Positions 34,718-45,591 of a DNA stretch of 64,000 nucleotides are shown here, in pieces. This stretch comes from Cladobotryum mycophilum (lineage: Eukaryota > Ascomycota > Sordariomycetes > Hypocreales > Hypocreaceae). The position numbers and the translations under genes are program-made. Every line of letters starts with the position of its first letter. Position 1 is the stretch's first letter. The notes beneath the pieces were generated by a model. That model was not told the DNA's origin and searched no databases. It was given only the letters and a program-made list of their open reading frames with translations. The stretch is taken from positions 248,001 through 312,000 of the forward strand of contig JAVFKD010000002.1 of NCBI GenBank assembly GCA_036429605.1, in the 5' to 3' direction.

Positions 34718-37312
34718 ATGGGGACGACGCCTACAGAAGAGTCGCCAAGCGGTGGTAATAGTAATAGCGTGTACAAGCGCAAGAGGGTTGCCAAAGCTTG
34801 CCAGTCATGCAGGTCCATGAAGGCCAAGGTATGCTTGCTTTGAGCCCTTTGAACAAACACCCCCTTCCCTTCCTTCCAAGCCACCAAGAGAGAGAGGAAC
34901 TTGTTGCTCACCACAAACCATCTTTGGTGTTACAGTGCGATGGGCAATGGCCCGAATGCGGTAGATGCAGGGGCTACGGATACACTTGTATATACCGGGC
35001 GCACCGGCCTCGACTCGGTGGTGCCCGGAGTAGCCCACCCTTTAGTTACGGCACTGTTTCGGAGCGGCTTCCTGAACTGTGCGAGGCCATTAGCCAACAG
35101 GGTGCCCTGCTCGAGCGTGCTATTTCTTTAATATCGTCCAACGCAGAGAAAGAGGACGCCATCAAGAAGCATGCTCGCATCAAGGCCCAACTCGATCGGG
35201 CTCTCTCTACCATTGGAACCAACCCTGCCTCAGAGCCACCCGACCCCGATGCCGTCGAAGAAGTAAAAGAGCAACAGCCACAGCAGCCGGATGACTCTCA
35301 GAGCTACCTAGGCGAAGTAAGTGACGTCCGTTTTTTCAACCTTGTCAAGAGTGTATTGGAGCCCCAGGATGGATCCGGAGGTTCGCAAAAGATATTCGAG
35401 AGGTACGACCGGGATGTCAAGGCGGCGCAGGCTCCGCTCGTCGCCTCCAAGTCCATTGAACCTCCCGACCTCGAGACTGCTGAGAAATTCATCAACGCCT
35501 ACTTCTCGACTATCCATCTCGCGTACCCCTTCATCCCAAAGACTCTCTTCCTGAGGGAACACCAGAAGCTTCTCGGCAAGCATTCCCAGAGCAGCAGCAA
35601 CAACGCAAAGCTGGCCTTGATATGTAAGTCTCACCACCCGTCTCTCGGTCTGTCACCAGTCTCAAAACTAACTGTCCCAACTTCAAGACACCATTTACGC
35701 CATTGGTTCATATTATACATCCTTTCCTGGCAAGGAAGAAGGTGTAGAGATCCGTAATGATCATGACCGATATTTCCTGAAATCACTGGCCTTGTCGCCG
35801 ACTGCTGGTTTCGATCGCTCCTTGACATATGTTGCACTTCTTTTGGCACAATGCTTCTATCTACTGGCAGTATGCAGAACCGACAGGTATGTTTCCGTTG
35901 TAATCTTGGTTGTTGTCTCATCACCATCTCTAACATGCTATGTGTGTGTGTGTGTCAGTTGTTGGACTACGCTTGGACAAGCCGCCCGCGCAGCCCAGAG
36001 CATTGGTCTTCATGTTGAGAGCGAACCAAACCACACCCTGACAGGGAGCGAGCGTATTGAGGTTGAGAAGCGACGAAGGGTGTGGTTCTCCATCTATGTT
36101 CTGGACCGCCTTCTTGCTCTGCAGCTGGGGCGACCACCGGCGATCCACGACGATGATTGCTATGTGCACTTGCCATCTCGGCTTGGCGATTCGGATATTG
36201 ACTGGGACCATGCTGAGCACCTCGACGCACCTGATGACGGTCCATTGTCTGGCGATTACTTTAGGCAGATGGTTGCCTTCTCTGAAATTATCGGCAACGT
36301 TCTTCGTAGCCTGTACTGCCCAAAGAAGCGGCGTGTCGCTGCAGAGAACCTGGGCACCACAAAGAACCTTGACCGAATGCTGTTGCAGTGGAAGACGGAG
36401 CTGCCACGGATGCTTCGCTTTGACTTGGGTCATGCGTTTGAAAAGTCATACATTTACAAGCGACAGGTAACAACACCGCCGGCTACGCCAAATCAATATG
36501 AGAGAAAAGTAACTAAACCGTGTGAATAGCGAAACATGCTGGCCATCAAGTTTCACCATCTCCGAGCCCTGATTCACCGACCGTATTTGTGCTCTCAGCT
36601 CTTGAAGCATCAATCAGATCCCGACTCTGGCTTCACCCACTCAGACTGGCCGCTCGTGAGCGCGTACGAGAAGGTATGCACATCAGAGGCGCGCGAGACG
36701 GCCCGCCTTCTCCACAGCATCACCAGTGAGCAGGACTTGGTCCACAGCTTTCCCTGGTGGCAGATGATTTCCTGCTTGGTGTGCGCGGGGTCCATTCTTC
36801 TCGTCTCAAGCCTCTTTGCACAGGCGCAAGCGGAATCATCCGATGTCCCAGCCCAGGACACGGCCGAGCTGCACGACGACGCCGAAACGTGTCTCAAGGT
36901 GTTTGAGGCTCTGAGTATCAACTCGGACGGCGCCAGGATCGCGCGGGATATGATGAAGGCGTTGAAGGATACTGGGATAACATGGAGTACGTGATGGTTG
37001 GCTTGACCAAAGTAATGACCTGCTGGCTAACACACTTTTTACACAGAGGAAACCAACACGCCTCCCGCAACGGTCACCTCCCAAGAACGAAACACCACCC
37101 CGAACCATATCAATGCCTTTGGCGACCCACTGTCAACGCCGGGTGTAGCCCAAGCCGTGGAAGATGACAGCACATATGGGCAGAACTACCCCTTGCCTGC
37201 CAACCAATGCTGGCCAGCAGAGATTGAAGATTCGATGGCCTGGTCAGCGCAATTCTTCCACGTTACGCACGGGGGATGGGGAACCCAGAAGGCGGCGTGG
37301 GCCAGCATATGA
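34718..37312 (+). CDS. Zn2Cys6 transcription factor with fungal-specific TF domain
   Basis: Six exons (34718-34828, 34936-35623, 35688-35886, 35959-36466, 36530-36986, 37047-37312) sum to 743 codons, so the product is 742 aa. The zinc cluster (KACQSCR, then an intron, then CDGQWPECGRCRGYGYTC) is followed by a segment that could form a coiled coil, then the fungal_trans domain. The domain is recognisable by FINAYFSTIHLAYPFIP, ARAAQSIGLH and RRRVWFSIYVLDRLLALQLGRPPAI. It is a nuclear regulator. The gene is intact and separated from the polyketide locus by almost 6 kb of empty sequence. Whether it regulates that locus or something to its right is unknown. Confidence 0.92.
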
Positions 37313-37794
37313 ACGAGGACATGGGTAATTATCTCGGCGGCGGTCATAATAGCTGATGGACTGCAACAAGTTTGTATACAACAGTACAGATATATTTTAA
37401 TCCCCAGTTGTCTGATCTACACCAATCTGCCTCTTAGTTTTTGTTGGAACATTGTTCTCTTTCTTCTTTTTTTCTTTCTTTATTTTCTTCTCCATTCTTA
37501 TTTTCCATCGTGACTTGACCCCTCCACCAAGATGGATGCTTCAAGCGGTCATCGTAATACCAGCATAAATGCAGTTAAAATCCATACGTTGGTTCCGCTG
37601 CGAGTAAACCCGCTCCAAAGAAGAATGAAAGATGAAGAAAAAAAAAGAAAAAAAAAGAAAAAAAAGGTTTGGTCACGTGTGATGTGGTCGTATTGCATGA
37701 GGGCTTCACAGGAGATGTTGGATGCAATGGATGAAAATAGAGGCCCAAAAAAGTTGTTATTTAATTTGGCTGGGTCACTTCTGCTTAATCACCT
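37313..37794. other. Intergenic, 3' flanks
   Basis: No gene is visible. Purine-rich homopolymer-like tracts occur near 37636-37670. Confidence 0.5.
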
Positions 37795-38010
37795 CTACTC
37801 CTCGACCCTTACTTTATCGGCCTGCAGACCCTTTTGTCCCTGGACGATCTCGAATGATACCCGCTGGCCTTCCTTCAGAGCCCTGAAGCCACTTCCTTCG
37901 ATTGCTCGGAAATGGACGAAATAGTCCTGGTTGTCGGAGTCGGCGGTGACGAATCCATATCCTTTCTCATCATTGAACCACTTGACGGCTCCGCTCTGTC
38001 GTTCAGACAT
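37795..38010 (-). CDS. Cold-shock domain protein, copy 1
   Basis: This 71-residue protein consists of a single cold-shock domain, about the size of bacterial CspA. It carries GAVKWFNDEKGYGFV (RNP1 region) and DYFVHF (RNP2). These residues line the nucleic-acid-binding face of the beta barrel, so it should bind single-stranded RNA or DNA. The start at 38010 (MSERQSG) fixes the family N-terminus. A likely 5'-UTR intron lies just upstream at 38016-38084 (GTGCGT...TTAG). It is the most divergent of the intact copies in the C-terminal half. It is first of four tandem copies counted from the left, all on the minus strand. Confidence 0.93.
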   Translation of the reverse strand: MSERQSGAVKWFNDEKGYGFVTADSDNQDYFVHFRAIEGSGFRALKEGQRVSFEIVQGQKGLQADKVRVEE

Positions 38011-38015
38011 GTTGC

Positions 38016-38084
38016 CTAAATGCGGAGGGAAAAAGAAACTTGTTAGGCGGTGATCATGACGATCAAAGAACGGGTTATACGCAC
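38016..38084 (-). other. Probable 5'-UTR intron of cold-shock copy 1
   Basis: GTGCGT donor and pyrimidine-rich TTAG acceptor lie a few bases upstream of the ATG. The arrangement is shared with copies 2 and 3. Confidence 0.6.
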
Positions 38085-39057
38085 TGGATTGGTGACGAGA
38101 TGTCGGTACTCGTTTTTTTTTGTTTTGTTTGTTTGTTTGTTTGCCCGAGGGGATGGGATGGAGGGGTTCAAGGGAGGAGTGTGAGAGAAGAGGGAGGGGT
38201 TCAAGAGAGGGGTTCGATTGTGTTGCGGGAATTCTACACAAGCTGAACCCAGCCAGGGCCTGGCTGCCGTTTTCTCTTTATACAGGTACTTGTAGTAGGT
38301 ACACAACACAACACCAACACGTGATGACTGCAAGAGCGAGAAAAAAAAGAAAAAAAAAGAAGAAAAAGGAAGGACCTAGTAGCTATGAGGTTAGACTAGG
38401 ATTTATGACGTGAGAAGATTGGCAAGAAGGTGCCGTGTTCTATCTTGGTAATAGTACTCGGTAGTAATACATGAATTGTAACCTTTATTAATGTTATTTG
38501 CTGTCAGGTAAGTACCAATGCAGTGCGCAGTCATTGGAAGCATACCTAGTACCTACCTAGAGATACTTTCCTACAGATAGTAGTACCCGTGGACTACTAT
38601 AGGCACTACTTGGTAGGTACCCAGTGGTTTACCCAGTAATTACAAGCCTGCATGTACCTAGAATGATGCCTGAATGCACAAATCCTTTTTAAGCTGGCCA
38701 TGGATCGGTAGGTAGGTAGGTATAAATTCCCATCGATCAATCATATAGATATTTAGATTCATTGCGTGCGCTTCACATCAAATACGCATCAAAGGTTTGG
38801 GTATATCAACGTGAGATGCAGGGTCCAGTTTTACTGGACGAGGGGAGGGCCCATCATCACACACGCGTACAGTACGGTAGTAGCCTTGGGGAAGAAGTCA
38901 AGCCTGATAATTATGACGTAGCCTAATTGCGATCTCAAGACCGTTCGTTACATGATGATGTGATTTGAACAAAAAGAAGCTGCCACAAAGAAATGCCACC
39001 CAGTGGAATACGACTACCTCCCTCCTTTCTCCCGTCTCCTTACTCCTGGTCCTCGGC
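38085..39057. repeat. Spacer with dispersed ACCTA/TAGGT repeats
   Basis: The 38500-38720 part is dense in TACCTA and TAGGTA words, ending in a short GGTA tandem at about 38709-38722. A purine run lies at about 38339-38370. No gene is visible. Confidence 0.6.
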
Positions 39058-39276
39058 TTACTGCTCAACCTGCACGGCGTCGGCCTGGGGACCTCTGTTG
39101 CCCTGGGTCACGACGAATGATACTCGCTGGTTCTCCTCGAGGCTCCTGTAGCCAGTCGACTGGATGGCTGAGAAGTGAACAAAGACATCGGGGTTGCCCT
39201 CTCCATCGGGGGTGATGAATCCGAAGCCCTTCTCGCTGTTGAACCACTTGACGGTTCCGAATTGTCGATCAGCCAT
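39058..39276 (-). CDS. Cold-shock domain protein, copy 2
   Basis: This 72-residue single-domain cold-shock protein is very close to bacterial CspA-type sequences: GTVKWFNSEKGFGFITPD, then DVFVHFSAIQ, then RVSF. RNP1 (KGFGFI) and RNP2 (VFVHF) are both canonical. A likely RNA chaperone role follows from the family. A 5'-UTR intron is predicted at 39288-39361 (GTAAGT...CTTCAG), 12 bases upstream of the ATG. Confidence 0.95.
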   Translation of the reverse strand: MADRQFGTVKWFNSEKGFGFITPDGEGNPDVFVHFSAIQSTGYRSLEENQRVSFVVTQGNRGPQADAVQVEQ

Positions 39277-39287
39277 TTTGGATAGGT

Positions 39288-39361
39288 CTGAAGGAAGAAG
39301 GCTGCGTTAGCGATATATTCATCCCATCGCGATATCAGAAGCATGGATCGATTGAACTTAC
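39288..39361 (-). other. Probable 5'-UTR intron of cold-shock copy 2
   Basis: A strong GTAAGT donor and a CTTCAG acceptor enclose 74 nt with no coding content, directly upstream of the start codon. Confidence 0.65.
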
Positions 39362-39554
39362 TGGTTTGGTTTGGTCGGGGAAAAGAGGAAGAGTTAATAT
39401 GGTGGTTCTTTCTTTTTCTTTTTTTTGGTAGAGAATTGCGTTTGTGTTGCAGAAATTTTTATGTTGCTTGTGAAGCTTGAAGAGGGGTTTTGCACTGAGG
39501 TAATTATTTACGGACCCGGACAGAAACCAGGGCTTGGTAATTGTTCCTCCCCAA

Positions 39555-39565
<11 letters not shown>

Positions 39566-39585
<20 letters not shown>
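39566..39585 (+). repeat. Poly(T) homopolymer, 20 bases
   Basis: An uninterrupted T run lies upstream of cold-shock copy 2 on the minus strand, so it is a poly(dA) tract in its promoter side. Confidence 0.9.
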
Positions 39586-39586
<1 letters not shown>

Positions 39587-40021
39587 GTTTTTCTCTTTTT
39601 CAACTTTTAAATTTTCATTCGTTGTTTTTCACCACCAGTACGTGTCAGATGTTAACATGCATGCCTGCTCCCCTACGTTAGTGCTAGCAGGAGACTGTAC
39701 CAAGGGCGTCCTTCTGTCACGTCACAGAACTGGCTAAAAACGTGACTCCCCTCTGATTGTGGTTGATTCACTCACTGTAACCACTGCCGCTGCACCGCAC
39801 TTCGCTGCACTTGACTGGTTGGCGTGATGTCAAAGTCGGTGATTACGTACTTGATCCACCCCGTATCTTATCTGTCGAGTGGCCTAAAGAGGCAAGGCGT
39901 GAGGGGTCTGTGTGGCTTGAACCTCGAAGAACGCTGATGTTGGAGGGGCAACGAACGATGGTTAATAACATGATGCCAGATGTTGGAGATGTGCTCACAC
40001 AGAGAGTATTTCATGATGAAT

Positions 40022-40073
40022 GACGATGACGACGACGACGACGATAATGATGGTGATGGTGATGATGATTCGT
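40022..40073 (+). repeat. GAC/GAT imperfect triplet tract
   Basis: Tandem GAC units grade into GAT/GGT units in the noncoding spacer between cold-shock copies. Confidence 0.8.
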
Positions 40074-40152
40074 GTGTTGGACAGAAAGAAGAAAACAGAC
40101 TGCCCACAACGCCACCCAGGTAGTGAGATATGACTAACTACCTCTCCCTAAC

Positions 40153-40380
40153 TCATTCTTGTGCTCCAGCTTGTCCAGCTATAACAGTTACATTCTCTGC
40201 CTGCGGACCTTTGGGGCCTTGAGTTACGTCAAACTCCACGTGCTGGTTCTCCTCAACGGATCTATAACCGTTTGTTTTAATATTTGTAAAATGAAGAAAG
40301 ACATCGGGGCCACCATCGTCTTGGCTAATGAAGCCATAGCCCTTCTCAGAGTTGAACCATTTAACTACTCCAGTCGGCAT
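40153..40380 (-). CDS. Cold-shock domain protein, copy 3
   Basis: This 75-residue protein has canonical GVVKWFNSEKGYGFI and DVFLHF motifs. It has a short Gly/Ala-rich C-terminal extension (GQAGAQE) that the other copies lack. The predicted 5'-UTR intron at 40394-40480 (GTGAGTTG...AACCAG) is similar in sequence at both ends to the upstream flank of copy 4. This points to a recent duplication giving copies 3 and 4. Confidence 0.95.
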   Translation of the reverse strand: MPTGVVKWFNSEKGYGFISQDDGGPDVFLHFTNIKTNGYRSVEENQHVEFDVTQGPKGPQAENVTVIAGQAGAQE

Positions 40381-40393
40381 TTTCGATGAATCT

Positions 40394-40480
40394 CTGGTTG
40401 GGGAAAAAAGAAATACGTGTTAACCATCAGATGTCCTTCTGATTTACCTCTATGGACCACGAAAGGAATTGTCAACTCAC
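40394..40480 (-). other. Probable 5'-UTR intron of cold-shock copy 3
   Basis: GTGAGT donor and CCAACCAG acceptor, 13 bases upstream of the ATG. Confidence 0.65.
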
Positions 40481-40701
40481 TTGGTTGGTGAAGATGAAGT
40501 GGATGGTTTTGTGTACGGTGGGGAAAATGTGTTGCATGTAAAAGTTTGAGTCAACATGGTCAAGACTTGGGCGCTTGTCCTGCTTTATAGCCACCACCTT
40601 GAATAGGAGTCCGTCAATTTATCTTGCAGTAGCTTACCTCTAGAAGTTAGAGTGGAAGACTTAGTAATACTTTGTAACATCGTGCATTTTTCTCTCCCAA
40701 C

Positions 40702-40905
40702 TCATTGTATAACAGATACATTCTCTGCCTGTAGCCCTGCCGGGCCATCAATTACATCAAACAATACCTGCTGGCCAACCTCAAGGGCTCTATTACCAGA
40801 GGTGATTGCCGAAAAGTGAACAAAGATATCGAGGCCACCGTTATCTAGGGTAATATAGCCGACCCCCTTCTCGGTATCAAAAGACTTAACTATTCCAGTC
40901 CCCAT
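40702..40905 (-). CDS. Cold-shock domain protein, copy 4 (diverged)
   Basis: This 67-residue open frame is clearly a sister of copy 3, but key positions have changed. The VKWFN motif is VKSFD, so the aromatic Trp is lost. RNP1 reads KGVGYI instead of KG[FY]GF[VI]. RNP2 (IFVHF) is kept. Upstream, the donor homologous to that of copy 3 reads GTGGGT. The matching acceptor region has no CAG at the corresponding place. Nucleic-acid binding is likely weakened. The frame is still open, so it may be newly decaying or adapting. Confidence 0.8.
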   Translation of the reverse strand: MGTGIVKSFDTEKGVGYITLDNGGLDIFVHFSAITSGNRALEVGQQVLFDVIDGPAGLQAENVSVIQ

Positions 40906-41042
40906 GTTTGATCAATATTAGGTGGGGTTTAGTCATTAGCTATCTGGTGGTTATGAATCATGAAGGGAATTGTAACCCACTCGGTTGTTGGAGATGAAAT
41001 GGGTGAAGAGATAGAGGAAGCCTACGCGCGGTGGTAATGCAA

Positions 41043-41046
<4 letters not shown>

Positions 41047-41078
<32 letters not shown>
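41047..41078 (+). repeat. (GT)n microsatellite
   Basis: About 16 GT units in tandem. Confidence 0.92.
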
Positions 41079-41081
<3 letters not shown>

Positions 41082-41503
41082 TTAAGAAGTAGCAACAAAG
41101 ACTTGGAGATTTGTTCTCTTCTATACCTTGAATGTTCATGCATCTTGCATCAGCTTACCCCAGAAAAAGCGAGAGAGGACAAGGCGAAAATCAAGGAACT
41201 ATAGTGAGCACCCATCACATCATAGAACATTAAAAAAAGAGAGAGAAAAGAAGAAAAAAGAAGAAAAGATAATCCACGGATGGAAGACTTAGTAATATTG
41301 TGTAACATTGTGCATTTGTGCTACTGCTACATGTCCAAGTCAGCCCGCTATTTAATATACTGCTGCCCCCATCGCCGTCACCCGATATGACCTGTCAAGC
41401 CACCTCACAAAGCAAAGTTGTGAGGGGTATGTTTTCCTTGATGTCAAAAGACTTTGATGGGTGGACAATGCGGAGGTGTCGCAGATGCATGGGTCCTGAA
41501 AAC

Positions 41504-41506
<3 letters not shown>

Positions 41507-41538
<32 letters not shown>
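41507..41538 (+). repeat. (AG)n microsatellite
   Basis: About 16 AG units in tandem. Confidence 0.92.
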
Positions 41539-41541
<3 letters not shown>

Positions 41542-41898
41542 CCTGCGGGTAAAATTACCGTGAAACCTGACACGAGAAGAATCGCTCATCCTCTTTGGCT
41601 ATGTCTCCAAATCTGGAGCCCTCTTCGCCGTCTATGTTTTCCCCGCCTGCTCTCTCCAAGCGATGCTGTCGTATCAATATCATTTCCATCCAATTATCTG
41701 CTGCTGTACGCACAAAGTTGGCTGCAGTGCATCATGTGCTCTCATGGACTTACATGCAGGTAATATTACGGGCTGGGAGCTAAGAAACAAGGAAAAGAAA
41801 AAAGAGGGACAGAAAAAAAGGAAATATATATACATTGGCCCAACATCTAGTCTTATCTCGTAGCTCAGTTCCAGGCCAACTGCCAACTTATTCTCCAT

Positions 41899-43584
41899 TC
41901 AAGTACCTTGGAAACGACACTCATGACAGCGGCGGCGATGGCAGACGGGACAACTCTCGTCGAATCTCACAGAAAACCATCCATTGATGCAATAACACTA
42001 TAACAGGTTGTGTTAGAATTTAGGTCAAAATCTGTAGCATATGTTCATACACTTACACATTTCCACTGTTCCCCTTCCCATATCTTGGGGGTATTGGATG
42101 ACCCATCCTCTTCTGTTTTTCCTTCGCAGTCTGCCACAGTCGATGGGAGTGCAAACAGCGCAAGATCTTCTTGGTGCTTTCCGACATGCCTAAGATACTG
42201 CTTGAAAGATTCCAAGGGCTCAGGGCACAGCGGACAGTCAGCGGGGCTTTGGGGAGACAGTGCCACCTCGCCCAAGCTGAGAAGTGTTTCCATTAGCCTT
42301 GCATCGCATGCTTGTTTGTGCTGTTCAAGTAAATGCCCCTTAGCTTCTCTAGCCGAATTTATGGTGCAACTGCATCCGAAAGGACACTTCCATGTCTTCC
42401 AATGGTATTGCTCCATATGGCGAGCCCATCCGCGACGCTTTTGGAAAATTTGGTCAGACGCTAGACAGTCCGCCATCAAGCATACATATGGTTGGAGGTC
42501 TCTAAAAACGTGTCTCCTGTAGACTCATTTGGTTAGGAAGTATTAAAGAACACCCTGCATGATCGATGACCTACTTCCACGAGTCATGGCTAGCGATTTC
42601 GACCATTGTAAAACAGAGAGGACATTCAAAGGGCCCTTTATGTGCATCTTTCGGCAAAGGAAGTATTCTCAGCTGTTCTGGGTCCATCGAGGATGGTGCG
42701 TAGGTCGTCAGTGATCCGTTATCATCAAAGTCATGTCCTTGTACCACTGTTTTTGGATGTGTGGTCTTTAGGTTCTGCGGAATAGAAGAGGAAACAGTGC
42801 TTTGGCCTTCGTCTTGGGACTCGGCGCTGTCAATACCTTGAGCGAGCTTCTCGTGATGCAGCTCTCTGTACTTGAAATACTGTCGTCGGCGAGAAATGGC
42901 CTTCCCAAGGCGTTCTATCACGTTGTTGTCAGCTCTTGCAAACTTGGATCGAACATGGCTGATGTCGAATTCTTCAAAATGCGATGTTTCTGTCGCCGCC
43001 GACTTCATAAATAGGTCACGGGGTGCAGGGTTGCGAATCGAGACAGAAAGTCTGAATAAGCAATTGATGACCTCATTTATGCTGTCAATGATCTGAGGAA
43101 ATTCGTCAATCTCTCGAGATTCCAATGCTGATACCAAGTCGTTTTCGTCTTTAGCACTGGCCCCTTCTGGTGCACCTAAAGAGTCATGAATATCTTCAGA
43201 CGTATTTCTCCCCTGAAAGTAGTCCACACCTATATCATACATGATCAGGTTAGCTCTCTCCCTATATAATCATTGATAAAACAGCTTGTTCTAAATGGAC
43301 TGAAGTGTAAACATACCGTCATCTAGTATCTTTCCGAGATGCTCAAGAAGCCTTATTACCTGATTTCGGATATTGGATGCATCGCGCAATCGATGATCCA
43401 GCGACCTTCGATCATCGTGATGCGCCCCAATATTAGCACTCCAGATCTTGAACCGGCCCCATCCATCTTCGATTAATCTGGCATCGGGAGAGGTTTGGCC
43501 GGGTATGTCGTTCTTTGTTACAAGCGCAGCAAGTGATTTGAACGCCCGTAAACATGACGATACATGGGTCGAAATTGTATCCAT
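41899..43584 (-). CDS. Fungal C2H2-type multi-domain protein
   Basis: Four exons (43584-43317, 43229-42575, 42516-42057, 41997-41899) sum to 494 codons. An N-terminal helical block contains RFKIWSANIGAH and LDHRLRDASNIRNQVIRLL. A central region contains FECPLCF. A C2H2-like region follows with HVFRDLQPYVCL, HMEQYHW and CPLC...HVGKHQEDLALFALP. The gene ends with a Cys-rich tail (CPVCHRRRCHEC). This architecture is common among uncharacterised fungal proteins, often beside NLR/HET-type genes. Molecular function is not known; nucleic-acid or protein binding through zinc fingers is plausible. It is divergent from a DUF7580-like gene 241 bases away, which suggests shared control. An upstream Met at 43593 is possible. 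Confidence 0.82.
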
Positions 43585-43825
43585 CAGGGTCAATAATGAG
43601 ATCTATGCTTCATACCTTGTACTCTGCTTGACTTGCAGGTGCAAACGCAAACCCATGATAGGATGATATTAGCATGAGAGGGGTATTAAAATATCAAAAG
43701 ACATATCCACTCACCGGAGAATCAGGTATCCCGGGCAGTATCACCTCTGTATGCAAGATATTGGGCTGCAAGATGAACCCCGCACAGCCAGCATCGGACA
43801 CCTCTCATGAGAGCAACTGCCCATC

Positions 43826-45591
43826 ATGTCTGCCTTCGAACTCGTCGGGATCGTGCTTGGAAATTTGCCAATAATTGTGTCGGAATTGAATTCATATACC
43901 AAAGCCATACAGAGGTTCCGCTCCTACAAGAGAGAGCTCAAGACACTAGTCCTGAGCTTGGAGACGGAGCGCATCAGCCTGCAGAATGTATGCGAGAGTC
44001 TACTCGTGGGAATCGTGCCGTCAACACAAATAGAGATTATGATACAAAAGCCACTGGGAGAGCTCTGGGATGATGCCAACTTAAAGGATAAGATACGCCT
44101 GAAGCTGTGGAAATCTGAAAATGTGTTTGAGGAAATCGTGCGCGATGTGGAGAGCGCAATTGGGGAAATGATGAAAGCACTCGACATTGGACAGGATAGA
44201 AAGGTGTGTTTGCCTCAAACGTACTATTATGTTGGGTGGATCGCATTATGAAAACTCATACCAAGCACTCTAGGTTCAATGGATTGGGGGCGAAACTCTC
44301 TCACGACAGTTTAAGAAGGTATCATTCATCGTTAAACGTGAAAACTACCAGGAGCTTCTCGCCAGAATACGGGACGGAGTGTCTTCTCTACAGAGACTGA
44401 CAGCACAAAACATTGAGTTGGAGCCACAACGAAAACGCCGTTCACAGGGAAGACTATACGGGCTAGTAAACAATATTACGGGAAGTATTTACCACACAAT
44501 ATGCTCAGTGATAACATGCAAATGCACAGGTTCACACGACGTCGCTCTCAGACTGACACCGTTCGTTGGCCGGGGCTTTGCTGCCTCTGCCTATTGACAA
44601 CGATGAGAATATCATCGAGGGTCTGCAGTTTCGCATTGCCATGTCCCACAAGGGAATGACAAAAACTGGCGGCGTGCGGCAATGGAAAGAGATTGTCATG
44701 AGGCCGGTGTGCAAAAGCAAGCCAAGAGCCTCGTCGAGCGAGGAGGGAAAAGTGCGCTTCGCATCATCAACATCACGAACCCAACAAATGGCAGTTGAAT
44801 CCATCACTTCTGAGGCTGTCAAATCTACTTGTGCTTTGGGGACGATCTGGGGTCCCATGAATCCTAACAACGCCCAATACATACAAGATCTCTGTGCGTT
44901 GATGAAGAAGCTAGACGAGCAGCCTGTCGGGAAGGAATGCGGACAAATTAGAGATCCAAACGAAGCATCGTCGATTCTCCGCGCTTTTAGTGTCAATCCA
45001 CCAGAAAACAATGGTGATAACGGAGATTGGTCCTTGGTTCCCATACGAGATATTGTTAAGAACCAGGAAAGCAATCGAAGGCCTTTACTCTACAGCGACA
45101 AGATTCGCTTAGCCTTGGCCGTGGCGTCCAGTGTGCTGCAATTTCACGGAACGCCCTGGATGTCGTCTGCAACGATGGGAGAAATCGTTGTGTCCCAGCA
45201 AGACGGATCCACCAGCTTCCACGACGCGTTTATTATGGCGAATTTTCCTGAACATTGGCCTGACGATACAAAGGAACTTGCGCTGGCATCCGCGAGCCAG
45301 TCGGTTCTCCTAGCAATGGGCATCCTCCTCATCGAGCTCATTCTTGGGCAATCCTTGGACAAATTTCGAGTACCACGGGACGGCGTACCGGAAGCGATTG
45401 CCGATTATGAAACGGCGACGATGCTTCTGGGTAGAGTAAACATGGTTGCAGGGCCGGGGTACTGCAGTGCGGTGCAGCGGTGTCTGGGATGTGACATTTA
45501 CCCGAGCAATGTTGGTTCGGTAGACCGGAGTGAGCTGTATACAGACATTGTGAGTCTCTTAGAGGAAGATGTAAAGACAATGATGGGATAG
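43826..45591 (+). CDS. DUF7580-like protein with a frame break
   Basis: Exon 1 is 43826-44203 (MSAFELVGIVLGNLPIIVSEL), a typical start for fungal HeLo-like/DUF7580 proteins. The intron is 44204-44273. Exon 2 then runs through KCTGSHDVALRLTP. At about 44557-44566 the frame must shift by one base to continue as AGALLPLPIDNDENIIEG and run open to 45591. The C-terminal part has a kinase-like but degenerate fold signature (ALAVASSVLQFHGTPW, LGILLIELILG-like sequence and CLGCD). I found no intron that explains the shift, because the new frame has a stop just before this point. The gene may therefore be a recent pseudogene, or the base may be a sequence error. Related fungal proteins are tied by context to heterokaryon incompatibility and immunity-like systems; that role is inference here. 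Confidence 0.68.

Larger units (their letters stand above)
39362..40152. other. Spacer between cold-shock copies 2 and 3
   Basis: This spacer includes a 20-base poly(T) at 39566-39585 and a GAC/GAT triplet tract at about 40022-40073. No gene is visible. Confidence 0.6.
40906..41898. other. Intergenic with microsatellites
   Basis: About 1 kb with no credible gene. It contains a GT tract at 41047-41078 and an AG tract at 41507-41538, plus several A/G-rich runs. Confidence 0.6.

Noticed and set aside
32799..41538. Triplet and dinucleotide tracts as a CRISPR-like array
   Set aside because: They are simple microsatellites with no spacers, in a eukaryotic genome.
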